This document shows, piece by piece, positions 28,001-43,300 of a DNA stretch of 64,000 bases; position 1 is the stretch's first letter, and each line of letters starts with the position of its first letter. The DNA comes from Mycteria americana (taxonomy: Eukaryota; Chordata; Aves; Ciconiiformes; Ciconiidae), in NCBI RefSeq assembly GCF_035582795.1, contig NC_134365.1, positions 138,907,077-138,971,076 of the forward strand, written 5' to 3'. Under the pieces are notes generated by a model. The model searched no databases. It was not told the DNA's origin and saw nothing but the letters and a program-made list of their open reading frames with translations. The position numbers were made by a program, and so were the translations under genes.

Positions 28001-29405
28001 AGGAAAACGGACTTAAATGGCATGCCAATAGCATGCCTCCTGAAAGACTATTAGTTAAGTCAAACAAGACAAGAGATTGGTTCAAGCACTACAAGCTTGA
28101 TATGGAAATCACTAAAGGAGAAACAAAGTGTCCTGAACAGGGAATTCTTGGCCATAAGCTTACCAGTGGTATTCTTAAAATATAGATCTTGATTTTCTTT
28201 TTTAGCTGTAATGAATTTGACATAAAAAGCAGGAGCTAAAAAAAATTGCTGGTGACATAAAGATGTGTATAGAAGCATACAAAGATCAAGATGTCATAAA
28301 AAATGCAATCAGATGATGTTTAAAGACTAGCAAAACTGAAACTGCATGAAACACAACATTTCAGCATTTAAGGCCTGATATGAATTTCTGCTATAACACA
28401 AGGGATGTAGCGTTTGGAAAAAGCAAGATGTGGATGTGTCAATCAAACAATGACTAGCACTACAAATGTAACATGCCTCAAAAAGATATATATGCAGCCT
28501 TCCACAGATTTTCCCCACAAAAATAGGGAAGAATTAATACCATTCTAAACTTTGCCTGGAAAGCTCACAACAATCATGATCTACTTGCTTTAAAAAAAGG
28601 GGGAAGACTTCAAAGTGATGCAGAGGACTACTGGAATAACCAGCAATGAGACTACTGCACTTTGACTTGCTTAGCGTTGTCAAACAGAATGCTGAAGAAA
28701 AGGTATGACTGCTGTCTATAAATTCATCAAGAGAAGCAAGAGACACTTAAACTGAAGGATACTTTCAGCACAAGAAAAAAGGCCAGAGCAACCATAAATA
28801 AACCCAGGCTACAAAACAGAACAAAGTTTCATTCTTGAACACAACCATATTCTAAGACATTCTCCTCGATGAGCAGACAAGGAGAAAACAGCTCAAATAG
28901 TTTTAAATCAGAACTGGAATATTTCAGGAGGAGAATTAACGTAGCATGCTTACTCAGAATAGGTAACAAATTGACTCTGTGACCTCAGAGGTCCTTTCCA
29001 AACCTGTATTCTCATTTATTTCTCTCTTCCCTGCTTGGCTTTTTTCTCAAGCATAGAAATTTTCAAAGACCCAATACAGGCCTTTAACCTTCCTGAAAAA
29101 GGCTCTGAGACTAATCCACAATGAAAAGCACTTCTGGTTAGGAAAAAACTCGTTTCTGGGAAAATAAGAGCTGAGTATGAATTAGGCTGTGGCAAAAATA
29201 ATACAGCTGGGGAGAGCGGAAAACACATTTATTCGGCATGACTTTCACTGCTTTCAATGTTAAGTAGCACAGCGAATCACAGGTAGCACCTGCTGAAAAT
29301 AAAACACACCTTAAGTGTGTCCAGTACACCTCGGTTCTTAAAAGTCTGATAGAGCCTTTTCCGGAGTTCATCTTGGGACAGCGTCTCCCTTTCAACCGAA
29401 GCCAT
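1064..29405 (-). CDS. OFD1: OFD1 centriole and centriolar satellite protein, 5' 17 coding exons (3' end outside window)
   Basis: Centriolar/satellite protein needed for distal centriole structure and ciliogenesis. Coding exons in transcript order: 29405-29310, 26690-26490, 25634-25566, 25481-25454, 24649-24542, 23826-23690, 21565-21392, 19385-19279, 18329-18210, 15725-15652, 14968-14877, 14738-14549, 13883-13753, 13377-13266, 11809-11198, 6146-6020, 1164-1064. All junctions are GT-AG, and phases chain without error to 826 codons plus one base. The start is ATG at 29405, giving [20 protein letters not shown]. The LisH motif lies at about residues 68-100 ([20 protein letters not shown]). Coiled coil covers about 168-546. 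A 612-base exon (about 547-750) carries SSPDSDLE and SSRRLSSTP, both conserved in human OFD1. Exon 4 is only 28 bases. The last visible exon ends in phase 1 (VSSLE), so the final fifth of the roughly 1,010-residue family length lies left of position 1. Head-to-head with TRAPPC2. The match to human OFD1 is clear throughout; later exon edges are hand-called. Confidence 0.95.
1165..11197 (-). other. OFD1: Large OFD1 introns flanking the exon at 6020-6146
   Basis: About 10 kb of AT-rich intron sequence is broken only by the 127-base exon at 6020-6146. That exon encodes a serine-rich linker ([13 protein letters not shown]...). Apart from the LTR-like element near 8.6-9.8 kb I see no coding exon, RNA gene or long tandem repeat here. 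Short poly-A and poly-T tracts are common. The flanking exons (phase 1 at 11198, phase 2 at 6020) join directly, so no extra exon is required, although a cassette exon with length divisible by three cannot be excluded. Confidence 0.55.
8637..9793 (-). mobile_element. Solo-LTR-like avian endogenous retrovirus element inside an OFD1 intron
   Basis: This is a GC-rich island of about 1.15 kb in AT-rich intron. On the minus strand it begins TGTGGTGGGTTGACCCTGG at 9793 and runs to about 8637. Its middle is built of degenerate repeats of about 50-60 bases around CCATGGG and ACGCTGGAGCAG (plus strand, 8960-9380). These give long but spurious open frames on both strands, up to 271 codons. A plus-strand AATAAA near 9602 lies in the AT-rich part. 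From memory, very similar sequence recurs in many bird genomes as an LTR; no gag, pol or env reading frame is present. I did not find a clean target-site duplication, so both ends are approximate. Confidence 0.7.
15850..16925 (-). mobile_element. Old degraded CR1 LINE fragment in an OFD1 intron
   Basis: The plus-strand text reads like reverse-complemented CR1. Near 15860 it shows GGTTGGAAAGGGCC, the degraded form of the CR1 3'-end motif GGTTGGAAGGGACC. It continues through a block like 'ACCTCCCTGGATGACCTGTGCC' (described here, near 16002-16025) to the CR1-like 'GGGTCCCAGTACTGGCCCC' around 16650. The copy is diverged and partly rearranged, so no reverse transcriptase frame survives. It sits in the intron between the exons at 15725 and 18210. 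Both ends are estimated by loss of resemblance. Confidence 0.6.
18840..19000. repeat. C-rich/A-rich and G-rich/T-rich arms forming an imperfect inverted repeat
   Basis: At 18850-18895 the strand runs through AAACAAACAAAC and then CCCCCCAAAACCCCAAAACC. About 65 bases later, at 18957-18995, it runs GTTGGTTGGTTGGGGGTTT followed by more G and T runs. The two tracts are roughly complementary, so a single strand could fold back. The G-rich arm also meets a loose G-quadruplex pattern. This is an OFD1 intron between the exons at 18329 and 19279; no mobile element family is recognised. Confidence 0.5.
27990..29015 (+). mobile_element. Old CR1-like LINE fragment in OFD1 intron 1
   Basis: At 28980-29010 the plus strand reads GACCTCAGAGGTCCTTTCC and then AAACCTGTATTCTC. 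This is the ending typical of CR1 elements (GAGGTCCCTTCCAACC...ATTCTGTGATTCT). Upstream, near 28706-28737, lies TGACTGCTGTCTATAAATTC, which resembles the CR1 segment just after the reverse transcriptase end. The copy is strongly diverged with no intact frame. Its left end is a guess. Confidence 0.45.
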
Positions 29406-29810
29406 CCTGCCCTACAATACCAGAAAAAAAATTAAAAAGGACATTACTGACTCCCAGCTCGATCCCCGGCCAGGGAGACGGCGAGCGCACAAGCCGCCCC
29501 AGCCTCCCCTCACGCAGGCCCAGGCTTTGCCGGGGACAGCCTCCCCCTACCCGCAGGGAGGGCGGCGGGTCCCGGCCCGCGCCTCGACCCTCTGGTTCCT
29601 GCCCGCGCAGCGGCGGGCGTTCTCGGGGGCGGCAGCCGCCAGGCTGCGGGAGCGGGGCCGGGCGGCGCCGCTGCAGGGCGCCGGCTCCGGCGGCGGCTCC
29701 CGGCGGACGCTGAGGCGTCACGGGGGCGCCGGATGTTGGGGCAGGCAGAGAGGAGCGCTTCCGGGCGGCCGTTGGGAGCCGTTGGAGAGCTCGCGTCGTA
29801 GGGTAGGCGG
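29406..29810. promoter_or_regulatory. Bidirectional CpG-island promoter of OFD1 (minus) and TRAPPC2 (plus)
   Basis: The OFD1 start codon (29405) and the likely TRAPPC2 non-coding first exon (donor about 29802) lie less than 400 bases apart, head to head. The sequence between and around them is very rich in G, C and CpG, and the richness extends to about 30.1 kb. There is no TATA box at a sensible place. An ETS-type site CTTCCGG lies at 29758-29764, typical of CpG promoters of housekeeping genes. The transcription starts themselves cannot be read from sequence. Confidence 0.8.
29740..29802 (+). other. TRAPPC2: Probable TRAPPC2 non-coding exon 1 (5' UTR)
   Basis: The CpG island ends with GCGTCGTAGG|GTAGGCGG, a usable donor after 29802. 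The first coding exon has an acceptor TTTTTTTGTAAG|G at 30487/30488, just before the ATG. This predicts a 5' UTR intron of about 685 bases. Human TRAPPC2 also begins with non-coding sequence. The left end (transcription start) is unknown and the exon call is inference. Confidence 0.45.
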
Positions 29811-29840
29811 CGGGCCCGGGGCGGGCCCCTGCGGGCATAA

Positions 29841-29864
29841 CCCCCCCCCCCCCCCCCCCCCCCC
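29841..29864. repeat. 24-base poly-C tract
   Basis: An uninterrupted run of 24 C residues lies inside the OFD1/TRAPPC2 CpG island, just downstream of the putative TRAPPC2 first-exon donor. It would read as poly-G in the OFD1 direction. Its true length may be uncertain because such runs are hard to sequence. Confidence 0.9.
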
Positions 29865-30505
29865 TTCTCCCTCCCTCCCCCGCCGCCTGTTCCGCGGGCA
29901 GCCCCCGCGGCGTCCCGCCCTTCCCCTGGAGACGGCAGCCCCGGCGGTGCACAGGGGAGCGGCCGGGAGCCCGGGCGGGCCTCAGGGCGCTGGGGCGCGG
30001 CGGGGGGGTTCAGCCCCCCCCGGTAACTCTAGAGTCCCCTGGGATGGAGCCGGGCCGTAGGACTCCGTGGGACCGTGCGAGGGAGGACGGTGCCCGCCGT
30101 CTGCCTCCCTTCCCCTTTCTGCTGCCTGTTTGTAGGGCCCTCGAGGAGAGACAGATGAGATTCCTCAGAGACGGGTACACCGCGTTACTTCATGGGATCG
30201 TTGCCCTCCAAGTCACTGGGAGGGCTGTCGGGGCTTAAGTACATCAGTCAGTTGTAGAGTAGGAGTTTTAGGTAGTAGTAACTAGATTCAATTGCAGGAG
30301 ATGTTCCACTTTCTAAGAATATTTTTCCCTTATTTAAGTATAAATGTGGGTACCCAAGAAAGTGTTTATTTCTTTTTAGCCTGTGGGAAATATGAATAGG
30401 AAGCACGTTGGCTGATTTTAGGAGCATTTTCAGATGGATTAAGAGTTCGGTAGACTCATCAGTAAAGCATGTGTCTTTTTTTGTAAGGAACGCTATATTG
30501 AAGAA

Positions 30506-34515
<4,010 letters not shown>

Positions 34516-35860
34516 ATAAATAACTTTCCTGAGTGAGTGCTTTTTCCATACTTTCCTGATTATTTGAACTGTAGTTCTTCTGGTTAGTTCTCAGCATGTT
34601 TGATACTCATCTTTCTGAAGATTGACAAATTGGATGCTGAAGAAGGTGTTTTGGTTTTTTTCCTGATACGGATGAGAACAGCCAAGCTTCTCTGGTTAAA
34701 ATGTGTATCTTAAGAAGTTTTCCTTTTATGTGTTATGAAAACTAAGTTTAAAAATGTCAGGGGCTGAATAGGTACAAACCGAGACATGTGGGTGTCAATG
34801 CGTATGTAAAATGTAAGCCTCTTACACAGGGTGCGAGGAAATCAGATCTAAACACAAAAGACATCTCTACTCATGTGATTGAATATGAGCAAAAGGGAAT
34901 TCTTGACTGTTTGGCCTAAGTGGTTAACTTTGTTATAAACCTTTCTACTTACAGTCCTTTGCTAGAGAACTTACTCTGCAGACTAACCAGACTAACTTTA
35001 CTCTTCATGGTATTAAATCAGGTCTATATTAATACTGTAATGTGTAATGTATGTATTATAAAGTGCTGAATAAAAAGAAAAGAGGATATATCAGCAAAGC
35101 TTTGTCTTCAGTATTTCAGGAAGTTTTGAGAAAAAAACTTTAAAAGTTTTAAAGCTTAAAACTGCAAATTTACCAGGTGTTTACTGCGATACATGTTTAG
35201 CTGCAGTGTTGCATCAATGAATGAACAAATAAAGTAGACCAGAACAGCTATGTCTGCCCTGATTTTAATTCTAATTAACACATGGAAAAAAACTAAACTT
35301 AATTTACATGTTTAAACCCACTTCTTTCCATTATCTCTGCAAGTGCTGAACTTTCCTTTTTGAAAATATATTGACTAGGATTTTTGAACCATGAAACTCT
35401 ATTTGTTGAGGTTTCAGAAAGCCATTATTTGGCCTGTCTGGCTACTATTCTGTTGTAAAATGTGGTTAGGGACCCTTTTGCTAAACTTGCCATCATTCCA
35501 AAATAGTGATTTTTAAATGGGTCATTTGGCATATAGGTAGCTAATATTTTGGTTGGTTTCACAATCTTTTAAGTAGTCTGTTTCCTTTTGCAGCAAATCT
35601 GTAGAAGGTATCTTCTTGGTCATTTTTTTTTAAATGTCTGAAAAGTAATTTCCAATGTCACATGCTGTTCTAGGAATTACATTTTGCATAGTCTGTATAA
35701 TTAAAGGGACCACATGTATATGTGCTTTAAGTGTATAGTCAGTCATTCTTTCTTTGTAATTGACACTTACTGCTAAACTGTCACCGTAAAATATTCCATG
35801 AGAAAAAGAACACTATATAAAGGTTGCAATATTTACCTTAAATAAAACATGGAATGATGC
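34516..35860 (+). other. TRAPPC2: TRAPPC2 3' UTR with several poly(A) signals
   Basis: AATAAA occurs at 35069-35074, 35228-35233 and 35841-35846 downstream of the stop codon. The first would give a 3' UTR of about 580 bases and the last about 1.35 kb. Nothing else is seen in the stretch. The choice of site cannot be made from sequence alone. Confidence 0.55.
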
Positions 35861-38800
35861 AGTATGGATGCCTGCTGAGTACACTTGAAATGATTTAGAA
35901 GAAAACTAGATGATCACTGTAAGGCTACCTTTATTGGCAGGGTGGCATGTGAAGATGGGAAAACTTGTCTTTGCAGTTGTTATTTCATAAAAACTGCATT
36001 GTACAGCATTTTCATAATGTCATGTAATCTTACGTAAATCAACTGAGGTTTTTGGTTTGTTTGTTTGGGTTTTTTTTTTTTTGCTTTATACATGAAAGCA
36101 ACAGAAACACACTTGAGGTAAAGTGTTCTCATTCATATGATAAGGAGCCATTAAGTTGGAGCTGTTATGCTGTTTTCTGCCTCCTCCCCAGTAGCACAAT
36201 GGTTGGAAAAATACTAACAGTTAAGATTCACTGAGGAGATACTTACGTTAAATAATCATATATGTGGCAGTAAGAAAAGTTTTGGCAAAGATAAAGGATT
36301 AGTGCTAAGAGTTTCCACCACTTTTAGAAACCGTGGGTTTTTTGATAATTGTATTCTTCTCTGCCAGCACACAGTAGGAAGTTATGTAAAATGAAAGCAT
36401 TTTATCTCTTGCCTGATCTCTGAAGGCAGGTAGCTAAATGGTGCCTGTTCTTATGTCTCCCATACATCTTTCCCCTGTTCTTCTGAATATAGGAATTGTA
36501 AATGGGAAATGCAGTCTCATAGGTCCATCTAGGCTTTATAAAAACAGACTGTTACTGGCCACAGGAAAGGGAGAATTACATGCTAACTCATTTCATTAAT
36601 CATTATAGAGGTTGCGGTGAGGAACGCTGTCTCATGACAGAATTCTGAAGGACCTCGGCTAGGTAGCTGTGATCTCCCCGTGTTTGGAGGAACACTTATG
36701 CTTTGTTTTGTGACTTTTTACAATAAGCTGAAAGACTGATATCTGGAAGTGACAGGTGAAAGTTAGCTTGTGATCAACTGTAGTCACAAATCTGCTTTAG
36801 GTCTGAAAGATGCAGTTCTAGCATGCATCAGACAATGAACGTTTCCAGCAATATGAAGGTCAATGGACAAGGCAGAAGAGACTTCCTTTGCAAGTATTAT
36901 GTTCATACCCAAGCTCAGAGCCTTAGGAATAAGAATGCAAATGGAATCTGTTGCAGTATGAGAAAGGAAAAGTTGTAACATGAGCTGTTAGCTGTGACCT
37001 ACCTAAAGTTTCTTCTGCCCCTTCCTATTTTGCTGTCTGTTCTAATATGCATAGCTTTCATCAATGCCACCAGTTTGCCATGACAGTATTTTTGCTCCTC
37101 ATTTTAAAGGACATCTGGAACTTTGCATATGCATCACATAGTATGCTCTGTCACTCTACAGAACTCAGTATTGCTAACAGGACTCCCTAATACTTGAAAT
37201 GAATCAGTGAATTGAAACATAAGCTGCAAGTGCCTACCTTACCTCCATATTGAATGATAAATACTGAGCTTTCAAAAAGTACAGAAATGCATATTTGTTA
37301 TTAAGCATTATGAAGATGGGGGGGGGGGGGGGCACCTATCATCTACATCTGCTTTTCATAGGACTTTTGCTTCTTTCAAGTACTTGATAGTGTCCTTCTT
37401 GGACCAAATCCTGACCTCAACATAATTCCTATACTGTCTTATTTACTATAGCATGTTAACCCCCCATTTTTGGGATTAATGTACAGTTGTGGTACAGCAG
37501 CTCCCAGGACACAGGTAATACACTCCTACTGTATCAAGTTTTATTTAATGTACCTCTCAGATGGAGGCTTGGTAACCATGATGTTACATGGAAAGGGGAC
37601 AGATGGGAAAAGAGATGGACTCTTAGGCACAAGAAAGACCACAATGGTTCTCATCCTTAATTGCTTCCTTTTAGCAATCTTATTTGAATCATATCTATAG
37701 TACTGTAGTCACAGTACCTTCATCTGTTTTGTTTCAACCTTACCTTTGCAAAAAAGGAAGCTTTAAGTACTAAGGTAGTAGTGTTTTACAACAGTTTCAT
37801 GTCACTAGCTTAGTAGCCCCCAACGCAAGCAATCTTAGGTTTTAAGGCTTTTTGCTCTCTCAGCTTAAGATTAAGAGGAATTTAGCTAAGATTTTCTTCA
37901 TGGATCTTTTAATTCATTGACTAGAAATTAAACATAATAGAAGCAGCAGCTTAACCTGTATTTAGCTGTTCAGTGACTGAAGCTTAAAACACAGTTCTGT
38001 TGCTGTATATGCAGGACTGTAAGGATGAATTAGACTTAGAATGTACAAAAGGTAAAAAGATGTCACTTTTAAGCAGGAGCAGCAGATCTATGGAGTTGTC
38101 CAGGACAGGTTCAAGCAAGAATAAAATACATTCAGAAAAGTGTATCAAGAGTGACAAGAAGGGTTTGTTTTGCAAGCTTTACTTCCAAATAATTACACCT
38201 GGTACAGACTGAACAGATACGTTAAGAGAAAAAACTCTTGCTGTTACTGTACTCTCAAGAAAGGCTTTTCTGCTGGAACAAAAAAGTTGCTGTACAGAGA
38301 GCAGAGTCTGTAGTTTAGCAAATAACATGGCCTGTCCTATAGGCCTCAGGCTTCCTTTTGGAGTCCGCAATGTGTGCATGTGCATGCCTGTTAGCAGTCA
38401 GATTACACATTGAAGCAATAGTGCGCTACCAAGTTTGCTATTACAAGGACAGCGGGCACTCTGAGAGCCAACATTCAACAGCTTCTCATACAAGTATTCT
38501 ACCATTTAACTGCAACAGAGAGCCTCAAATACACCTTCTGTGGTTTCATCTACATTACTGCAGAAAGACCACCCATTAAATACAGAATTTGCTTCTGTTC
38601 ATCATCGTATAATGAGTACAGCAATATAAAAGACATTGTCTTAAATGTCTATGTCCATATCCTAAAATAGCAAATTAAATAAGGATCAAATTCAGCTCAA
38701 ACACTAGCTGTAGGTATTTACTTGTATTAGGGCTGAAAGCTGTCACAATCTACTGTAAGTGAAGAGCTTCCTGAGTTCTCTATGTATTGCCAATCCTTAG

Positions 38801-39159
38801 TTTCACAGTGCAGAGATTACTGGTAAACACATTCATAGCTCAGGTTAACAGGAACAAGAAGTTTGGAACTTTAAGGCTGTATACTAAAAGTTCTCTCACA
38901 AATTTGTCATAATGTGGATTCCTTCAAGTGCTATTAAAGCTGACTGAATAAAGCATATCTTTTTCATAACTAAAAATGGTTATACTTCAGTTACTCAGGT
39001 TTTTTAGCTTACTGATCAGAAACATGCTAGAATGGGACTTAAGGCAAAGACATGTATTAACTTAAAAAGTCATCAGTATCTTGCATTACACTGCTGGAAA
39101 AATTAGTACAGCATTAGAATAGTAAATGAAAGGAAAATGGACATTAAATATGTAGGAAA
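35861..39159. other. Convergent intergenic region between TRAPPC2 and RAB9A
   Basis: About 3.3 kb of AT-rich sequence lies between the 3' ends of two convergent genes. Open frames are short (at most about 76 codons) and resemble nothing I know. It holds a 15-base G run at 37318-37332 and a T-rich tract near 36049-36083. No RNA gene or recognisable mobile element is seen. Confidence 0.5.
37318..37332. repeat. 15-base poly-G tract
   Basis: Fifteen consecutive G residues interrupt AT-rich intergenic sequence between TRAPPC2 and RAB9A. Likely a slippage-prone microsatellite; no function is implied. Confidence 0.9.
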
Positions 39160-39724
39160 TTTATTTCCTACTTAAAAACCTACACAAATTATAGCAACAC
39201 TGGGCAATTAGAGAAGACCTGAAGGTAATTTATATTAACTTATAATAACACATTAGAGATGAAGTACCACTCACAGCAAAAGGAATGTAGTGAGACTGAA
39301 GTTTAATATCTAGCATTGTTAAGAAACTGGCTTCTAGTGAAACAAAAATGGAATGCCGATTTCATGAAAATATACACATATAAAAGTATCTTTGTGTCTA
39401 AATTCCAGAATGGTTTCTCCAAAGTAGTGCTTCTAGAACTTTCAAGTTTTAATTATATTCAAAGTATTTATCATTTGAATAAAGTTGGCAAATTACATTC
39501 TTATATTAATGTTTTTACTTGACACCTTCCTAAACAGAAAGTGTCACTAATTCAATAATGGGTCACTCATGAATGGAAATTTTTCTTTTGCTCCCCCAAG
39601 AAAGCAGCAGAATATTACAATTTTAATATTAGAGTGAAACCCATTTGTCATTTTATCTACTACACCTTCCCCATCCTTTTATAGAGCAAGCTAGTCAAAA
39701 GTAATTTGGCCCCCCCAAAATTTG
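39160..39724 (-). other. RAB9A: RAB9A 3' UTR with candidate poly(A) signal
   Basis: Downstream of the RAB9A stop (39725), the first good AATAAA on the minus strand lies at 39165-39160 (TTTATT on plus). This gives a 3' UTR of about 565 bases. Longer forms are possible. Confidence 0.45.
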
Positions 39725-40330
39725 TCAACAACAAGATGAACTGGGTTTCGGTTTCCGATGAAGGTTTACTGTATCTGTTTGAATAAAGTGATCTGATCTA
39801 TCTTCAGAGGCTAGAACTCTTCTAACAGCTTCTTCAAAGGCTGCTGCAACATTAGTGGCATCTTTTGCACTGGTTTCAAAATAGGGATGGTTGCCATTAT
39901 TCCTGCACCAGTCTTGGGCTTCTTCTGTAGACACTTGCCTTTCATCAATATCAACTTTGTTACCCAGTATCACAAAAGGAAAACTTTCAGGCTCTTTGAC
40001 ATCTGCATAATAAATGAATTCTTTCTTCCAGTTGCTTAAGTTTTGGAAGCTTTGAGAATCATCCACACTGAAGGTTAGCAGGCAACAGTCAGAACCTCTA
40101 TAGAAAGGAGTCCGCAAGCTCCTAAAACGTTCCTGACCTGCTGTGTCCCATATCTGCATTGTAACGAAATGTCCATCAACTTCCAACTCTTTATTTAAGA
40201 ATTCCACACCTATTGTATGAAACAGCTGTGCATCAAACTTGTTGGTGACATATCTGTTCATAAGGGAACTCTTCCCAACTCCACCATCTCCTAGCAGTAT
40301 TACTTTAAGGAGTGATGATTTTGCTGCCAT
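39725..40330 (-). CDS. RAB9A: RAB9A, Ras-related small GTPase
   Basis: Rab GTPase of late endosomes that drives recycling of mannose-6-phosphate receptors to the trans-Golgi network. The whole 201-residue frame lies in one exon, the same length as human RAB9A and nearly identical to it from memory. Visible motifs: P-loop GDGGVGKSS (14-22), switch I with T39 in FHTIGVEF, DTAGQE (62-67), the base-recognition motif NKVD, TSAKDA, and a C-terminal CC pair (200-201) for geranylgeranylation. The ATG follows the acceptor TTTACAG|G at 40365/40364 by 34 bases of 5' UTR. An intact multi-intron gene upstream, with a CpG promoter, argues against a retrocopy. Differences from human such as E48 and V126 are conservative. 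Confidence 0.97.
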   Translation of the reverse strand: MAAKSSLLKVILLGDGGVGKSSLMNRYVTNKFDAQLFHTIGVEFLNKELEVDGHFVTMQIWDTAGQERFRSLRTPFYRGSDCCLLTFSVDDSQSFQNLSNWKKEFIYYADVKEPESFPFVILGNKVDIDERQVSTEEAQDWCRNNGNHPYFETSAKDATNVAAAFEEAVRRVLASEDRSDHFIQTDTVNLHRKPKPSSSCC

Positions 40331-40364
40331 TGTTACGGGAATAGATCCTCCTGGTTTCCTAGAC
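40331..40364 (-). other. RAB9A: RAB9A 5' UTR part of the coding exon
   Basis: The minus strand reads CTTTACAG|GTCTAGG at 40365/40364, a strong acceptor 34 bases before the ATG. In human, too, the RAB9A start codon lies in the last exon after non-coding exons. Confidence 0.75.
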
Positions 40365-43300
40365 CTGTAAAGATTAAGAAAATCATTAAAAAGGAAAGAG
40401 TTGTGAGCAGAACATTTTACACACGTAAATATCTAGAAAGTGTTAAAGTCCACCAACATCAAGTTTCACATACAAAAGCAGTAGGACTGTGCTAAACAGG
40501 TGAAGTGCAGATACTCATCATAAGAACACCCCCTCAAGAATACCATGTGTTTAAGGTGTGTCTACCACAGACTGCAGTCTGTATGGCAGTCTAAGCAGTA
40601 CACTGCATGAATTACTGGTCTGTCACTTAAAACACCCAAAAGCCCCAAACCCTCCAACGTTTGTGCAGAAGGCGTATCACATCACATTCAACAAGGGCAA
40701 CGATTCATTTGTGTTCACTGAAAAAAATCTATGGAAGAAAGTGGAACAAGAGAATTTTATAGGGCATATGCTTTGAACTAGTCACTTCAGTGCCGTATTT
40801 CATTAGCAAAGTTATGTTTTCGCATGCAAAAGCGAAGAGAAAGCTTTAGGAATAAAGCAGGACACTATCTGTTATCCTGGAATAACTGCTACGCTTCACA
40901 CAAAATTGCAACCAGACAAGGAATTTTAAATCAACTCACAGGAACACAGTTATCTACAGAACAAATGCAAATGCTGTAATTTTCTTTTAAAAGTGAGGTG
41001 ACTAGGTATTGGTACACAAACATTCAGTATGTTACAGTTTACTCCTTGCAGAACAGCCGCGATGAATGGAATACTATTACAACTACTACAAAAGCAAATT
41101 CACTGTTGCTACTTCAAATGGTACTCAAGATGCATAATACTGAGGCCAAGCCTACACTGACAGTTCACTTAGTAGGTGTCAACTTCCCATGGTAACACTG
41201 TCAAAAAGCCTGGAGGGCTAGTGAAAAGCCCGCCTGCCAGCACAGGGATGGCCAATCGGTGGCACCAATGAAGCTTTTTCACTGTCAGATTTTAGTGTTA
41301 AAGGACTAGTGGCAGCCCAAGGTTTGTCCTCATTACAGTAGTGTCATCTAATACTGTAAAAAAGTGATTTAATTGCTTGGGGGTACAGTTTCATTTTAAA
41401 GAGCCCAAAGTTCAGTTTCTGTATGAGGAAAACTGCTGTTCCTATACCTACCCGTTACTAAAAGAACTCAAAGTTATTCAACCAAAACAGGCTTCTCTGA
41501 AAATAGCGTCTGTTTAAAATGGAAATGGGTCACAAGTTGCCTAGTCCATCTCCTTCTCTGAAGGAAGGAATGCAGTCTTGCTAGTTGTGATTAGTGTTAC
41601 TGGCATATACATCACCCGCAGAGTATAGTTATGGAATTAATACCCGATACAAGCTGGCGTGAGAGTCATATGACTCTGTGCTACCTTAGAATCAAGGCCT
41701 ACATTAGAAGCAAGAAATTTCAGGAATTTTCTTCTCTTTAACTTTCCATCTTTGAATATTTATTTGTTAGACACAATCTACAGCGGAAGCCTCAGCACAA
41801 ATTTCAAAATATAAGGAACAGTGGCTGCTTCCATTAAAAATCTGTTCAGAGCAAGTAATTTTATTCATTCATACTGTGTAATTAAAACCGCTGTTTATAA
41901 ATCCTTAATATTTCTACAGGTTTGTATCACAACAGTGTTAAAACTGCTTAAGACCCTCAAGTGGATTGTTCATTTACCTTTCACAGAGCTACGGAATAAT
42001 TGCTATGGCTCAGGATGTGCACGCATACCTTTTTATGTATGTGAAAAGCCTCATTAGAGTCACCAGCCTACTTGCACATGATTTCCACGTTCATGCTGAA
42101 ATATTTAAAATGGTCCAGTGTCTTCACTTATGTCCCTAATTCCTACTATTGGTTAATGAATAACCTACTATTGGTTTTGAGCTACGCCATTAGATAGTAG
42201 CATCTTCTTAATCAATAATGCATTGATGAGAACAGCGGGTACTGAATGTTTCCCTGTTCTTCCACTTCAGTGTAGGAACAAGTTACAATTATTATTTTTT
42301 TATTCTGTCCTACTGAAATCACAAGTTCCCTAGAAGACAATGTGAATCGTAGTTCTGACTGGTACTATGCACTTGTTTCTTTAGTTTCTACAGTTTGAAG
42401 AACTGCAGCTATTATCATGAAATTGTCCATGAAGCCACATTTTAAACAAAATACAGGTAAGGAAACTCTGTTAACAGTATCTAGTACTTTTGTGCATCCA
42501 GAACCTGAGAAGTTAATTTGCACAATTTTCAACTACGTGGACCATTACAGTAAGTTCTAGGAGACTGATGACCATAAAAATACTTTCACTGGGCAGACAG
42601 TTATAGATCAGCCACAAACCATTGAAAGTGTCTTTCCAACTAGAACCAAACTGGTCCTTCTACACAACGGCTACAGAAACAGTCTTCCCAGGGCTGATAA
42701 GCAAGTATCTCAACGTGACGTTGCAGGCAGCGTCACTCTTCAGGACATTCAGCTTCCACAGTAGAAGCTGTCATGCTTAGCTAGCAGTTAATGTCTTTGT
42801 AAAGTTTTTAATCCAAAGTAAATGGGATATATGTTCAGTCATTTAAACACATACTTACAAGATGGATCTAAAACAGAAAAGAAGCATGTTTAAAGGCATT
42901 AAGAAACCTCTTTGTTTGGAAGCAGAAAAGACTTTATATAAGGGACTCATCTGCAGCCCCACTGATTATGTGATTTAGAGTATCTGCAGAACCAGCATGG
43001 TAGTTTTCAGCGTAGCAGGCTGCTGCATTTTTTCCACTTACATATCTTTAAATAAGTTAAAATTACAAAAATTGAGCTCTTCAAGAATCTTTTTTCCCTA
43101 AGTTATGACACCTTAACACATAAAATAACAATAAAATCCTTAAGATGCCTGGAGAATTAATATTATTTCTCCTATTACATACTTTGAACTTATCTGTATA
43201 CTGTGCTTTTTGACAATGTTTTTGGAAGGAACAGTCAACATCTGATACCATGTTTCTGAAGATTTATTACCTTAATAGTTCAGTTTAAATCATCATTCAG

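Noticed and set aside
29392-30238. Open frames of 64-186 codons at the OFD1/TRAPPC2 junction
   Set aside because: They lie in a CpG island where stop codons are rare and read through the poly-C run. They match neither gene and give low-complexity Gly/Pro/Arg protein.
39725-40330. RAB9A as a processed retrocopy because its frame is intronless
   Set aside because: The family normally has its whole frame in the last exon. Here there is a good acceptor just upstream, no poly-A remnant directly after the stop, conserved synteny and an intact protein.
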